This document shows positions 1-6,840 of a stretch of 64,000 nt of DNA, piece by piece. The number at the start of each line of letters is the position of its first letter. Positions within the stretch are counted from its first letter, which is position 1. Origin of the DNA: Microbispora corallina (lineage in GTDB: Bacteria > Actinomycetota > Actinomycetes > Streptosporangiales > Streptosporangiaceae); NCBI RefSeq assembly GCF_016863035.1, contig NZ_BOOC01000014.1, positions 186,001 to 250,000 on the forward strand. The letters are read 5' to 3'. The notes beneath the pieces were generated by a model. That model made no database searches, was not told the origin of the DNA, and saw nothing but the letters and a program-made list of their open reading frames with translations. A program made the position numbers and the translations under genes.

Positions 1-1
1 G

Positions 2-418
2 ACCCTGCCCGGCGGCGAGCCCTGGCGGATCGCCAAGTTCTACCACACGGCCGTTCCGAGGTCGGTGATGAAGCGGGCGGCCGAGGCGATGCGCGAGGCC
101 GCCGTGGAGTTCTGGGCGCCGGACGACGTCGACGACATGCCGTTCGGGTGCGCGGACGAGGACGTCACCACCGAGATCGACGCCCGGCCGTACGTGGAGG
201 CGAAGCTCGACGCGATGCGCGCGCACGCCTCGCAGATCGCGGTGGACGCGCCGTGGTTCGCGCTGTCGAACAACATCGGGCAGCAGGCCTTCGGCGTCGA
301 GCACTACATCCTGCGCGCGGGCGTGCCCGGCCCGCCTGGAATCGGCGCGCCGTACGAGGCGGGCGGCCTTGGCGAGCCGCACAACCGGGAGACCGATCTG
401 TTCGCGGGCATCGGCTAG
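2..418 (+). CDS. mshB: MshB, mycothiol-pathway deacetylase (3' end only)
   Basis: C-terminal part of N-acetyl-1-D-myo-inositol-2-amino-2-deoxy-alpha-D-glucopyranoside deacetylase, the zinc enzyme that deacetylates GlcNAc-inositol in mycothiol synthesis. The reading frame is open from base 2, so the start and the metal-binding N-terminus lie outside the window. Visible family features are the segment [14 protein letters not shown] near the left edge and the C-terminal stretch [11 protein letters not shown] followed by ALSNNIGQ and FGVEHY, which is characteristic of MshB rather than of the related amidase Mca. The stop codon TAG at 416-418 is also the first half of a TAGGGT box in front of the next gene. 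The neighbour DUF6113 commonly follows mshB in actinomycetes. Confidence 0.88.
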   Translation, partial: TLPGGEPWRIAKFYHTAVPRSVMKRAAEAMREAAVEFWAPDDVDDMPFGCADEDVTTEIDARPYVEAKLDAMRAHASQIAVDAPWFALSNNIGQQAFGVEHYILRAGVPGPPGIGAPYEAGGLGEPHNRETDLFAGIG

Positions 419-421
419 GGT
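416..421 (+). promoter_or_regulatory. TAGGGT -10 box of a leaderless gene
   Basis: TAGGGT lies 7 bases before the ATG at 429, the spacing expected if transcription begins at or next to the start codon. Its first three bases are the mshB stop codon. No ribosome binding site is visible before 429, which fits a leaderless message. No clear -35 hexamer was found. Confidence 0.45.
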
Positions 422-428
422 CGGCCGC

Positions 429-1085
429 ATGACCGAGGAGACGCCCGGACGCGAGGCCGGACCCGGCACGCCGGCCGGCGGTCCCGTGCCCGCCGACGGT
501 CACCCGCAGCCCGGCCCGTACGACGGGGGCGCCGCGTGGCCGGCCGGGCCTCACGGTCAGGGTCCCGCCGCGCCGGCCGGTTGGGCGACGCCTGGCCGGC
601 CGGGGTCTGACGGTCAGGGTCCCGCCGGTCCGTACGGCCCGTTCGGGCCGCCGGCGGGGGCGTACGGCCAGACCGCCGCGGGTGACGAGGCCATGAGCGG
701 ACCGCTGGCGGGGGCCCTCACGGGCGCCGTCTACGGCGTGCTGTTCCTCCTCGGGCTGGTCCTCGGCGTGGTCGGCGGGTTCGAGCACGCCTGGTACGTC
801 GGCGAGATCCCGGGGGCCGCGATCGTGTGGCTGGCGGCGCTGTTCGCCGTGCCGTACGCGACGGGCCGGCTGATGGGCGGCAAGCTGGCCGCGCTGATGC
901 CCGCCGCCGGGTGGCTCGTCAGCTCCTTCCTGCTCGCCACCCCGCAGGCCGCGGGCGACCTCGTCATCGCGGGCGACACCTCCGGGTTCGTCTACCTGTA
1001 CGGCGGGGCCGTGGCCGTCGCGGCCGCCGTCGTCGTCACCCGGTCCAAGGGGTCCTGGCTCCTGCGGTCGTACGGCAGATCCTGA
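429..1085 (+). CDS. DUF6113 family membrane protein
   Basis: A 218-residue protein. About 80 residues of Pro/Gly/Ala-rich, probably disordered cytoplasmic sequence with imperfect GPHGQGP/GSDGQGP repeats precede a membrane domain of about four hydrophobic segments (near residues 95-115, 125-145, 155-175, 185-205). The length, architecture and position directly behind mshB match the DUF6113 family, which has no known biochemical function. ATG 429 is preferred over the upstream in-frame ATG at 369, which lies inside mshB, because it follows a TAGGGT box at leaderless spacing. Co-inheritance with mshB suggests a link to mycothiol or envelope physiology, but that is inference only. Confidence 0.75.
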   Translation: MTEETPGREAGPGTPAGGPVPADGHPQPGPYDGGAAWPAGPHGQGPAAPAGWATPGRPGSDGQGPAGPYGPFGPPAGAYGQTAAGDEAMSGPLAGALTGAVYGVLFLLGLVLGVVGGFEHAWYVGEIPGAAIVWLAALFAVPYATGRLMGGKLAALMPAAGWLVSSFLLATPQAAGDLVIAGDTSGFVYLYGGAVAVAAAVVVTRSKGSWLLRSYGRS

Positions 1086-1130
1086 GGCGCGGTGCTTGCG
1101 GCTCCGGTGGGCCGCGCGGATGCTGGGGGC

Positions 1131-1553
1131 ATGCGGCGTGTGCACCGGGTCCGGCAGGTGGTGAACTACGTCAACCTCTCCACGCCCCTCGGGCTGTGCA
1201 TCGCCCGGATCGGCGGGGCCACGACCCGGAGGGGGGAGCGGGGCCTCGTCTACGCCCACGGCTACCGCATCCCGTTCCCGATCGCCGGGGCGTTCACGGT
1301 CGGGAACGTGATCCTCACCAAGCACGAGGACGGCTATCTCGAGGGAAGGCTCCTCGACCACGAGTCCCGGCACGCCACGCAGTACGCCGCCTGCGTCGGC
1401 CTGCCCATGCTCCTCCTCTACGTGGCCGCCTCGGCGCTGTCGCTCGCCATCTGCGGCCACCCCGCGTCCTGGAACCTGTTCGAGCGCCTGGCGAACCTCG
1501 ACGACGGCGGCTACCCCAGGGTCATGCCCTGGTGGAGTAGGTCCCAAGGATGA
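1131..1553 (+). CDS. Small membrane-associated protein with HExxH motif
   Basis: A 140-residue protein of no family I can name. It contains H77-E-S-R-H81, a perfect HExxH zinc-peptidase-type motif, followed directly by ATQYA. A hydrophobic segment follows at about 88-108. A second candidate metal ligand downstream is not obvious, so protease activity is suggested rather than shown. The N-terminus has an amphipathic, Arg-rich stretch (RRVHRVRQ). ATG 1131 is chosen; the GTG at 1092 would add 13 unsupported residues. It has the same orientation as the mshB-DUF6113 pair, 45 bases downstream. Similar proteins are probably annotated as hypothetical in related genomes. Confidence 0.6.
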   Translation: MRRVHRVRQVVNYVNLSTPLGLCIARIGGATTRRGERGLVYAHGYRIPFPIAGAFTVGNVILTKHEDGYLEGRLLDHESRHATQYAACVGLPMLLLYVAASALSLAICGHPASWNLFERLANLDDGGYPRVMPWWSRSQG

Positions 1554-1624
1554 GCGGAATCCGCCGGTCGTAGGAGGAATATTCCGCTCCCCGTGGGGAT
1601 CATGGACTGCTGAAGGGAGGGTCC

Positions 1625-2668
1625 ATGTCGCAGACGATCCAACCGGAGAGCCCCGAGACCCCGCAGGTCCCCCTCGCTCCCGTTCCCGCCGCCGCTGCCG
1701 CCACCACCGCCGTCCCCGTCGCCCCCGTCGTCCGGCCCCCGGGTCCCCGCCGGTGGCCGTCGAGCTTCGCCGATCGCCTGACCTGCCCGCTGCCGGACTT
1801 CCGCGAGGTCCTCAGCGTCATGTGGCACGGGGGGTTCCGCACCGACGTCGGCGACGCCGACCAGATCCCGGTGCGCCGGTCGGGGCTGCCCCGGGCCGCC
1901 GCCACCGACACCGTCGTCACCTGGGTCGGGCACGCCACGTACGTCCTGCGGATCGGCGGCCTGACCGTCCTCACCGACCCCGTGTGGTCGCGCAAGATCC
2001 CTGGAGTCCGGCAGCGGCTCACCCCTCCCGGCGTCGCCTGGTCCGACCTGCCGGCGATCGACGCCGTGGTCATCAGCCACAACCACTACGACCACCTCGA
2101 CGCGCCGACGATCCGGCGGCTGCCCAGGGACACGGCCGTCTTCGTCCCGGCCCGGCTGGCTCCCTGGTTCACCCGGCGCGGCTTCCGGAACGTCACCGAA
2201 CTCGACTGGTGGGAGTCGGCCCGCCTCGGCGAGGTGTCCTTCGACTTCGTCCCGGCCCACCACTGGAGCCGCCGCACGCCGTGGGACACCTGCCGCACCC
2301 TGTGGGGGGGCTGGGTCCTCACGTCGCCCCGGCACCGGGTCTACTTCGCCGGCGACACGGCGTACGGGGAGCGGTTCGCCCAGATCGGCGAGCGGTACCC
2401 GGGCATCGACCTCGCCCTCATGCCCGTGGGCGCGTACGAGCCCAGGTGGTTCATGAAGGTCTCCCACGTCGACCCGGCCCAGGCCGTCCAGGGGTTCCTC
2501 GACGTCGGGGCCCGGCGGATGGCGACCATGCACTGGGGCACGTTCGTCCTGTCCGGCGAGCCGCTCCTCGGGCCGGTCGCGGAGACGCGCGAGGCGTGGG
2601 CGTCCCACGGCCTCGACCCCGCCGACCTGTGGGACCTCGCCGTCGGCGAGAGCCGTACGCTCCCCTGA
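1625..2668 (+). CDS. MBL-fold metal-dependent hydrolase, NAPE-PLD/UlaG type
   Basis: A 347-residue metallo-beta-lactamase-fold hydrolase. After a Pro/Ala-rich N-terminus of about 45 residues come GHATYVLRIGG (about 102), the DPVWS segment, the metal-binding box SHNHYDHLD (151-159), the GDTAYG motif (about 244) that supplies the bridging aspartate, and HWGTF towards the end. This order and the VGHAT start are typical of the family including N-acylphosphatidylethanolamine phospholipase D and L-ascorbate-6-phosphate lactonase-like enzymes. The likely reaction is hydrolysis of a phosphodiester or lactone, substrate unknown. The start ATG 1625 follows a GAAGGGAGGG ribosome binding site. It converges with the next gene, with only 3 bases between the stops. 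Confidence 0.82.
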   Translation: MSQTIQPESPETPQVPLAPVPAAAAATTAVPVAPVVRPPGPRRWPSSFADRLTCPLPDFREVLSVMWHGGFRTDVGDADQIPVRRSGLPRAAATDTVVTWVGHATYVLRIGGLTVLTDPVWSRKIPGVRQRLTPPGVAWSDLPAIDAVVISHNHYDHLDAPTIRRLPRDTAVFVPARLAPWFTRRGFRNVTELDWWESARLGEVSFDFVPAHHWSRRTPWDTCRTLWGGWVLTSPRHRVYFAGDTAYGERFAQIGERYPGIDLALMPVGAYEPRWFMKVSHVDPAQAVQGFLDVGARRMATMHWGTFVLSGEPLLGPVAETREAWASHGLDPADLWDLAVGESRTLP

Positions 2669-2671
2669 GCC

Positions 2672-3256
2672 TCACGCCGGCGGCGCACAGGGGGACTCAG
2701 GGAAGGGGAACCGGGTCGACAGCTGGAGGTTCCACACCCGGAACAAGGTGCGGGGCGCGGCCGGCAGGCAGTCGTCCGCGGAGTAGGCGCCCAGGTAGCG
2801 CCAGTCGCCGCGTCCCGGCCTCGTCCAGGCGTGACTGGGGAGGCCGGTGCTGACGACGTAGTAGGCGTCGGCCGGCTCGGTCTCCCCGTAGACGACGCCG
2901 TAGTAGAGCGTGCCGTGGACGGCGGCGGTGAGCGCGGCGGGCCCGGCCCCGGCACGGCGCGCCGCCTCGGCGAGCCTGTTCCGGGTGGCCTCGCCGAGCT
3001 TGAGGGGCCAGGCCGTGCCGGCCGGCAGGCGCTCCTCGTACCCCTCGTCCTCCTCGTCCATGGAGGCGCCCTCCTGCCGCGGCTGTGATGAGGGGACGGG
3101 CGCCGCCACCGCGGACGGCACAGACGGCGCGGACGGCGCGGCCGTGTCTCCGGACGGCGCGGCCGTGAGCACGAGAACCAGGGCCACGACGACCGCGGCG
3201 GCTCCGGCCGTCGCCGCAATGGCGACGGCCACGGGGGTGATCGGCTGTCCTCGCAT
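2672..3256 (-). CDS. Membrane-anchored or secreted protein, function unknown
   Basis: A 194-residue protein. An N-terminal hydrophobic segment (about residues 9-33, after MRGQPIT) acts as signal anchor, followed by a Pro/Ala/Ser-rich linker and an acidic stretch (MDEEDEGYEE). The C-terminal globular domain (about 85-194) contains LYYGVVYGETEPADAYYVV and a WRYLGAYSADDCLP segment. No family is recognised; the composition suggests an extracytoplasmic domain. ATG at 3256 is chosen because upstream in-frame sequence overlaps the divergent rraA gene. The two genes share an 85-base divergent intergenic region. Confidence 0.6.
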   Translation of the reverse strand: MRGQPITPVAVAIAATAGAAAVVVALVLVLTAAPSGDTAAPSAPSVPSAVAAPVPSSQPRQEGASMDEEDEGYEERLPAGTAWPLKLGEATRNRLAEAARRAGAGPAALTAAVHGTLYYGVVYGETEPADAYYVVSTGLPSHAWTRPGRGDWRYLGAYSADDCLPAAPRTLFRVWNLQLSTRFPFPESPCAPPA

Positions 3257-3341
3257 GCGCGACTTGTAGCACGCGGCGTCCGGTGATGGAACCGTGCGGG
3301 TCCGCGAAAGCCGGCGGGCGGCGTCCTGCCACAATTCCGGC

Positions 3342-3824
3342 ATGAGCTTCGCGACGGCCGACCTCTTCGACGCCCACGGCGACGCGCTGGGCAGTTGCAC
3401 CACGCAGTTCCGCCCGTACGGCTCCCGCGCCCGCTTCTGCGGCCCGGTCGCGACCGTCCGCTGCCTGGAGGACAACGCGCTGGTCAAGCAGGTGCTCGGG
3501 ACGCCGGGGGAGGGGCGGGTCCTGGTGGTCGACGGGGGCGGGTCGCTGCGCACCGCGCTGATGGGCGACGTGATCGCCTCGTCCGCGGTCGCGAACGGCT
3601 GGGCCGGAGTGATCGTCAACGGCGCCGTGCGCGACACGGTCGCCCTGGCCGGGTTGGATCTCGGGATCAAGGCGCTGGGGTCGAACCCCCGCAGGAGCGC
3701 CAAGACGGGCCTCGGGGAGGTCGACGTGCCCGTGACGTTCGGCGACGTCACGTTCCGGCCCGGGCAGTGGGTCTACAGCGACGAGGACGGCGTCGTCGTC
3801 AGCGACGAGCGCCTCCCCGTCTGA
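3342..3824 (+). CDS. rraA: RraA family protein
   Basis: A 160-residue RraA-fold protein. Visible features are [10 protein letters not shown] near the start, the central [11 protein letters not shown] loop, and [11 protein letters not shown], which carries the Arg-Asp pair used for metal/substrate binding in the aldolase members. In Escherichia coli RraA inhibits RNase E; many RraA homologues are instead 4-hydroxy-4-methyl-2-oxoglutarate/oxaloacetate (HMG/CHA-type) aldolases, and sequence alone does not decide between these roles. ATG 3342 is preceded 6 bases upstream by CACAAT, a possible -10 of a leaderless transcript. The length is the usual one for the family. Confidence 0.82.
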   Translation: MSFATADLFDAHGDALGSCTTQFRPYGSRARFCGPVATVRCLEDNALVKQVLGTPGEGRVLVVDGGGSLRTALMGDVIASSAVANGWAGVIVNGAVRDTVALAGLDLGIKALGSNPRRSAKTGLGEVDVPVTFGDVTFRPGQWVYSDEDGVVVSDERLPV

Positions 3825-3926
3825 CCTCCGCCGGCGTGCCGAGGATCGTCGCCCGTTCCCGACATCCCGAGGGCCTCCGCGAGGCTCCCCACCCGTGAGC
3901 CGCCGCGGGGGGCGCCGGTCGCCGGC

Positions 3927-4868
3927 TCAGGGGACGCGGACGACGGTCTTGCCCCGGCTCGTGCCGTCGGCGAGGCGGTGGACGGCAGTCTCCACGTCGG
4001 CCAGGTCGTACTCGGCCGTGACGTCCACCCGCACCCGGCTCTCGGCGACGGCGCGGATCGCCTCGCGGACGGAGGCGGCGAGCCGCTCGGGGTGGGTGGC
4101 GGCGAGCAGGTTCCCGTTGTACGTCACCAGCGACGTGCCCCTCATGAGCAGGTCGTTGGCCGACGCCGTCACCGGCTCGTAGCTCGCGAGGTTGCCGTAC
4201 GCCACGAGCCGGCCGTGCGGCGCGAGCCTGTCCAGGCCGGCCTGCCTGACCGGGCCGCCCACCGGGTCGAGGATGACGTCGAACTCCTCGTCCAGCTCGG
4301 GGAGGTCCGCGCGGAGCAGCACCTCGTCGTAGCCGAACCCTTTCGCGTAGGCCGTCCGATCGGCGTCGCCCGCCACACCCACGACCCTCGCCGCGCCCGC
4401 GAGCCGGGCGAACTGCACCGCCAGCGTTCCGACGCCGCCCGCCGCGGCGTGGACGAGGACGCTCTCGCCGGGCCGGACGCGGCCGGCGGTCGCCACCAGG
4501 TCGTAGGCCGCCGGCGCGGTCCACCCGAGGGCGGCCGCCGTCCGGAGGTCCAGCCCGCCGGCCGCCGTCGCCAGGGCCGCGGGCGCCACCACCACCTCGG
4601 CGTACGCGCCGGACGAGGTCAGCGCGAGGACCTCCTCGCCCACGCGGGCGCTGTCCACCCCCTCGCCCACCGCGACGACGCGCCCGGCGGCCTCGAACCC
4701 GGGGACGAACGGGCGGGGCACGGCGAAGTGGCCGTCGCGGACGAGCACGTCACCCCACTGGACACCGGCGTAGGCGACCCGGACGGCCACCTCTCCCGGG
4801 CCCGGCGCGGGCTCCTCGACCTCGGTGAGCCGGAACCGGTCCTGCGCGTCGAGCACGACGGCCTTCAT
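3927..4868 (-). CDS. NADPH:quinone oxidoreductase, zinc-independent MDR family
   Basis: A 313-residue medium-chain dehydrogenase/reductase of the quinone-oxidoreductase (QOR) type. Recognisable features are EEPAPGPGEV near the N-terminus, GVQWGDVLVRDGHF, PGFEAAGRV, and the NAD(P)-binding loop HAAAGGVGTLAVQFA at about 143-157. The catalytic zinc ligands of alcohol dehydrogenases are absent, as usual for QOR. The expected reaction is two-electron reduction of quinones or enones by NADPH. It is transcribed divergently from a MarR regulator across a 96-base region with several palindromes, so it is probably the regulator's target and induced by electrophiles or quinones. ATG 4868 is preceded by an AGGAGGCTG-like site. 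Confidence 0.85.
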   Translation of the reverse strand: MKAVVLDAQDRFRLTEVEEPAPGPGEVAVRVAYAGVQWGDVLVRDGHFAVPRPFVPGFEAAGRVVAVGEGVDSARVGEEVLALTSSGAYAEVVVAPAALATAAGGLDLRTAAALGWTAPAAYDLVATAGRVRPGESVLVHAAAGGVGTLAVQFARLAGAARVVGVAGDADRTAYAKGFGYDEVLLRADLPELDEEFDVILDPVGGPVRQAGLDRLAPHGRLVAYGNLASYEPVTASANDLLMRGTSLVTYNGNLLAATHPERLAASVREAIRAVAESRVRVDVTAEYDLADVETAVHRLADGTSRGKTVVRVP

Positions 4869-4891
4869 TTACAGCCTCCTGAGCTGAATCA

Positions 4892-4942
4892 GTATCCTGA
4901 TACAGGTGAAGGTATAGATATCAGGTACCTGAGTCAACTCAG
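4892..4942. promoter_or_regulatory. Stacked palindromes, probable MarR operators
   Basis: The divergent qor/marR promoter region holds three dyads: GTATC-CT-GATAC at 4892-4903, the perfect 12-mer TCAGGTACCTGA at 4921-4932, and CTGAGT-CA-ACTCAG at 4929-4942, the last two overlapping. MarR proteins bind such dyads as dimers and usually repress both their own gene and the divergent target. The A/T-rich segment TATAGATATC between the first two may contain promoter elements. Confidence 0.6.
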
Positions 4943-4964
4943 GATGCTGTTGATAGGAGGGATG

Positions 4965-5423
4965 ATGGCCGAGGTACCGGTGGAGGAGTACCTGTGCAGC
5001 CGGATCAGGCGGGCCGAGCAGGCGCTGATGGCCCACCACGAGGCCGTCCTGCGCGGTCACGGGCTCACGATGACGCAGTACACCGTGCTCCTCACGCTCT
5101 CGCGTGAGGGCGGCATGTCCGGTGCCCAGGTGGCCAGGGCGTGCGGAGTCACCCAGCAGACGATGGCCACCGTGCTCACCGGGCTGCAGACCAGGGGACT
5201 GGTCGCGCGCGAGCCGTCTGCCGTGCACGCCAAGGTCCTCGTCGCCACCCTGACGGACGAGGGCCGCGAGCTGCTCGACCGCGCCTACCGGGAGGTCATC
5301 GTCCTGGAACGGGCGCTCACCGGCGCGTTCACGCCGGAGGAGCACTCATCGCTGTGCGACCTGCTGGAACGCGCGACGGGAGTGCTGATCCGACAGACCC
5401 GGCAGTCCGAGGCCGCCTCCTGA
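4965..5423 (+). CDS. MarR family transcriptional regulator
   Basis: A 152-residue winged-helix regulator. The central region TMTQYTVLLTLSREGGMSG followed by AQVARACGVTQQTMATVL (about residues 40-75) forms the helix-turn-helix, and VAREPSAVHAKVLVATLTDEGREL (about 82-105) the wing, which has a diverged form of the DxR motif. Long flanking helices form the dimer interface. The start is uncertain: ATG 4962 and ATG 4965 both follow the GGAGGG at 4956-4961 very closely, while ATG 4944 overlaps the palindromes. It is divergent from the quinone oxidoreductase, which it most likely represses. Its stop is 8 bases from the end of the convergent cysS-like gene. Confidence 0.85.
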   Translation: MAEVPVEEYLCSRIRRAEQALMAHHEAVLRGHGLTMTQYTVLLTLSREGGMSGAQVARACGVTQQTMATVLTGLQTRGLVAREPSAVHAKVLVATLTDEGRELLDRAYREVIVLERALTGAFTPEEHSSLCDLLERATGVLIRQTRQSEAAS

Positions 5424-5431
5424 ACGACGGC

Positions 5432-6805
5432 TCAGAGGGTCCAGACCTGGCCGTCCGGGGTGTCGGCGACGGCGACGCCGAGCCCGGACAGCTCCTCCCT
5501 GAGCCGGTCGGAGGCGGCCCAGTCGGCGGCGGCCCGGGCCCGCTCCCGCTGCAGGAGCAGGTCGGCGGCCCCCGGCGGCAGCACCGGCACCTTCCCGATC
5601 TCGGACGACAGGTCGAGGCCGAGGACGTGGTCGAAGTGGAGGAACGTCTCGAACCGCGAGCCCGGCTCCACCGACTCGTCCCGTTCGAGGTCGCGCAGCA
5701 GCCGCAGCGCCAGCGGGACGTCGAGGTCGTCGTCGAGGGCCTGCTCGACCGGCCGCGCCCTGTCGGGGTCGATGGGCCGGCTGGGGGACTCGGCCCACTG
5801 GGCCACCCGCCGCCGCCACCGGCGCAGCGTCCGGTCGGCCGCGCGCAGCGTGTCCCAGGTCAGGTTCATCTGCTGCCGGTGGCGGTGCTCCAGCAGCGCC
5901 AGCCGTACGGCGAGGGGGTCGAGGCCCTCGGCCGCGACGTCGGACAGCAGCACCACGTTGCCCGTCGACTTGGCCATCTTGCGGCCGTCGAACAGCAGGT
6001 GCTCGTTGTGCGCCCAGCGGGAGACGACCTCGTGCCCGGTGGCGGCGTCCGACTGGGCCCGCTCGTCCTCGTGGTGCGGGAAGCGCAGGTCGATGCCGCC
6101 GGTGTGCAGCTCGAACCGGTCGCCGAGGTAGCGCAGCGACATGGCCGAGCACTCGATGTGCCAGCCGGGGAAGCCCCGCCCCCAGGGGGAGTCCCAGGTC
6201 AGCTCGCCCTCGCCGGGCTTCCACAGCGCCCAGTCGGCGTGGAACCGCTTGCGCTCGTCCACCGCGTCGATCCGGTGGGCCGGCTTCAGCTGGTCGAGCC
6301 GGTTGCCCGAGATCTCGCCGTACGAGGGGAAGGAGGCGGCGTCGAAGAAGACGGCCCCGCCGGGCGCCTCGTACGCGTGCCCCCGCTCGATCAGCCGCGC
6401 GATGAGCTCGATCATCAGGTCGAGCGTCTCGCTCGCCCGCGGCGTGTGCTCGGGCCTGCGGATGTTGAGCGCGAGCGTGTCGCGGAAGAACGCGTCCTCG
6501 TAGTGCCTGGCCACCTCCAGCGGGGACCGTCCCTCGCGCCGGGCCTGCGCGAGCACCTTGTCCTCGCCGTCGTCGGCGTCGTCCGTCAGGTGGCCGACAT
6601 CGGTGATGTTCTGGCAGGCGATCACCCGCAGCCCGCGCCGCTCGGCCACCCGGCGGACCAGGTCCGCGAACACGTACGCCCGGAGGTTCCCGACGTGGGC
6701 GGGCCGGTAGACGGTCGGCCCGCAGGTGTACATCCGCAGGACGCGGGCGCCCTGCGGGACGACGGGTTCGGTGCGCCTGGTCCGGGTGTCGTGGAGCCGC
6801 AGCAT
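5432..6805 (-). CDS. Cysteinyl-tRNA synthetase, probable second copy
   Basis: A 457-residue class I aminoacyl-tRNA synthetase. It has the CysRS zinc and ATP motifs: CGPTVYRPAHVGNLR (Cys and HIGH-like, about 28-42), GWHIECSAMS (zinc Cys, about 212-221), GGIDLRFPHHEDE (zinc His/Glu, about 235-247), and KMAKSTGN in place of the usual KMSKS (about 275). The expected role is charging tRNA-Cys. The segment NITDVGHLTDDADDGEDK differs from the sequence usual in actinomycete housekeeping CysRS, and the ispF-rlmB neighbourhood usual for that gene is absent, so this may be an accessory copy; whether another copy exists cannot be seen here. It lies 31 bases behind the helicase cassette but has a good promoter of its own. 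Confidence 0.8.
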   Translation of the reverse strand: MLRLHDTRTRRTEPVVPQGARVLRMYTCGPTVYRPAHVGNLRAYVFADLVRRVAERRGLRVIACQNITDVGHLTDDADDGEDKVLAQARREGRSPLEVARHYEDAFFRDTLALNIRRPEHTPRASETLDLMIELIARLIERGHAYEAPGGAVFFDAASFPSYGEISGNRLDQLKPAHRIDAVDERKRFHADWALWKPGEGELTWDSPWGRGFPGWHIECSAMSLRYLGDRFELHTGGIDLRFPHHEDERAQSDAATGHEVVSRWAHNEHLLFDGRKMAKSTGNVVLLSDVAAEGLDPLAVRLALLEHRHRQQMNLTWDTLRAADRTLRRWRRRVAQWAESPSRPIDPDRARPVEQALDDDLDVPLALRLLRDLERDESVEPGSRFETFLHFDHVLGLDLSSEIGKVPVLPPGAADLLLQRERARAAADWAASDRLREELSGLGVAVADTPDGQVWTL

Positions 6806-6811
6806 GACACG

Positions 6812-6840
6812 AGCCTATGCGGTGGCGTCCCGAGGGTCAG
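6812..6840 (-). promoter_or_regulatory. Promoter of the cysS-like gene, leaderless
   Basis: Read on the minus strand: CTGACC (-35, plus-strand 6835-6840), a 17-base spacer, TAGGCT (-10, plus-strand 6812-6817), then 6 bases to the ATG at 6805. This is close to the actinomycete housekeeping consensus. It overlaps the stop codon of the upstream gene and suggests that the synthetase gene can be transcribed separately from the helicase cassette. Confidence 0.6.

Noticed and set aside
165-1547. Minus-strand open frame of 460 residues
   Set aside because: Arg/Pro/Gly-rich shadow of mshB, DUF6113 and the HExxH gene; no start signal and no family features.
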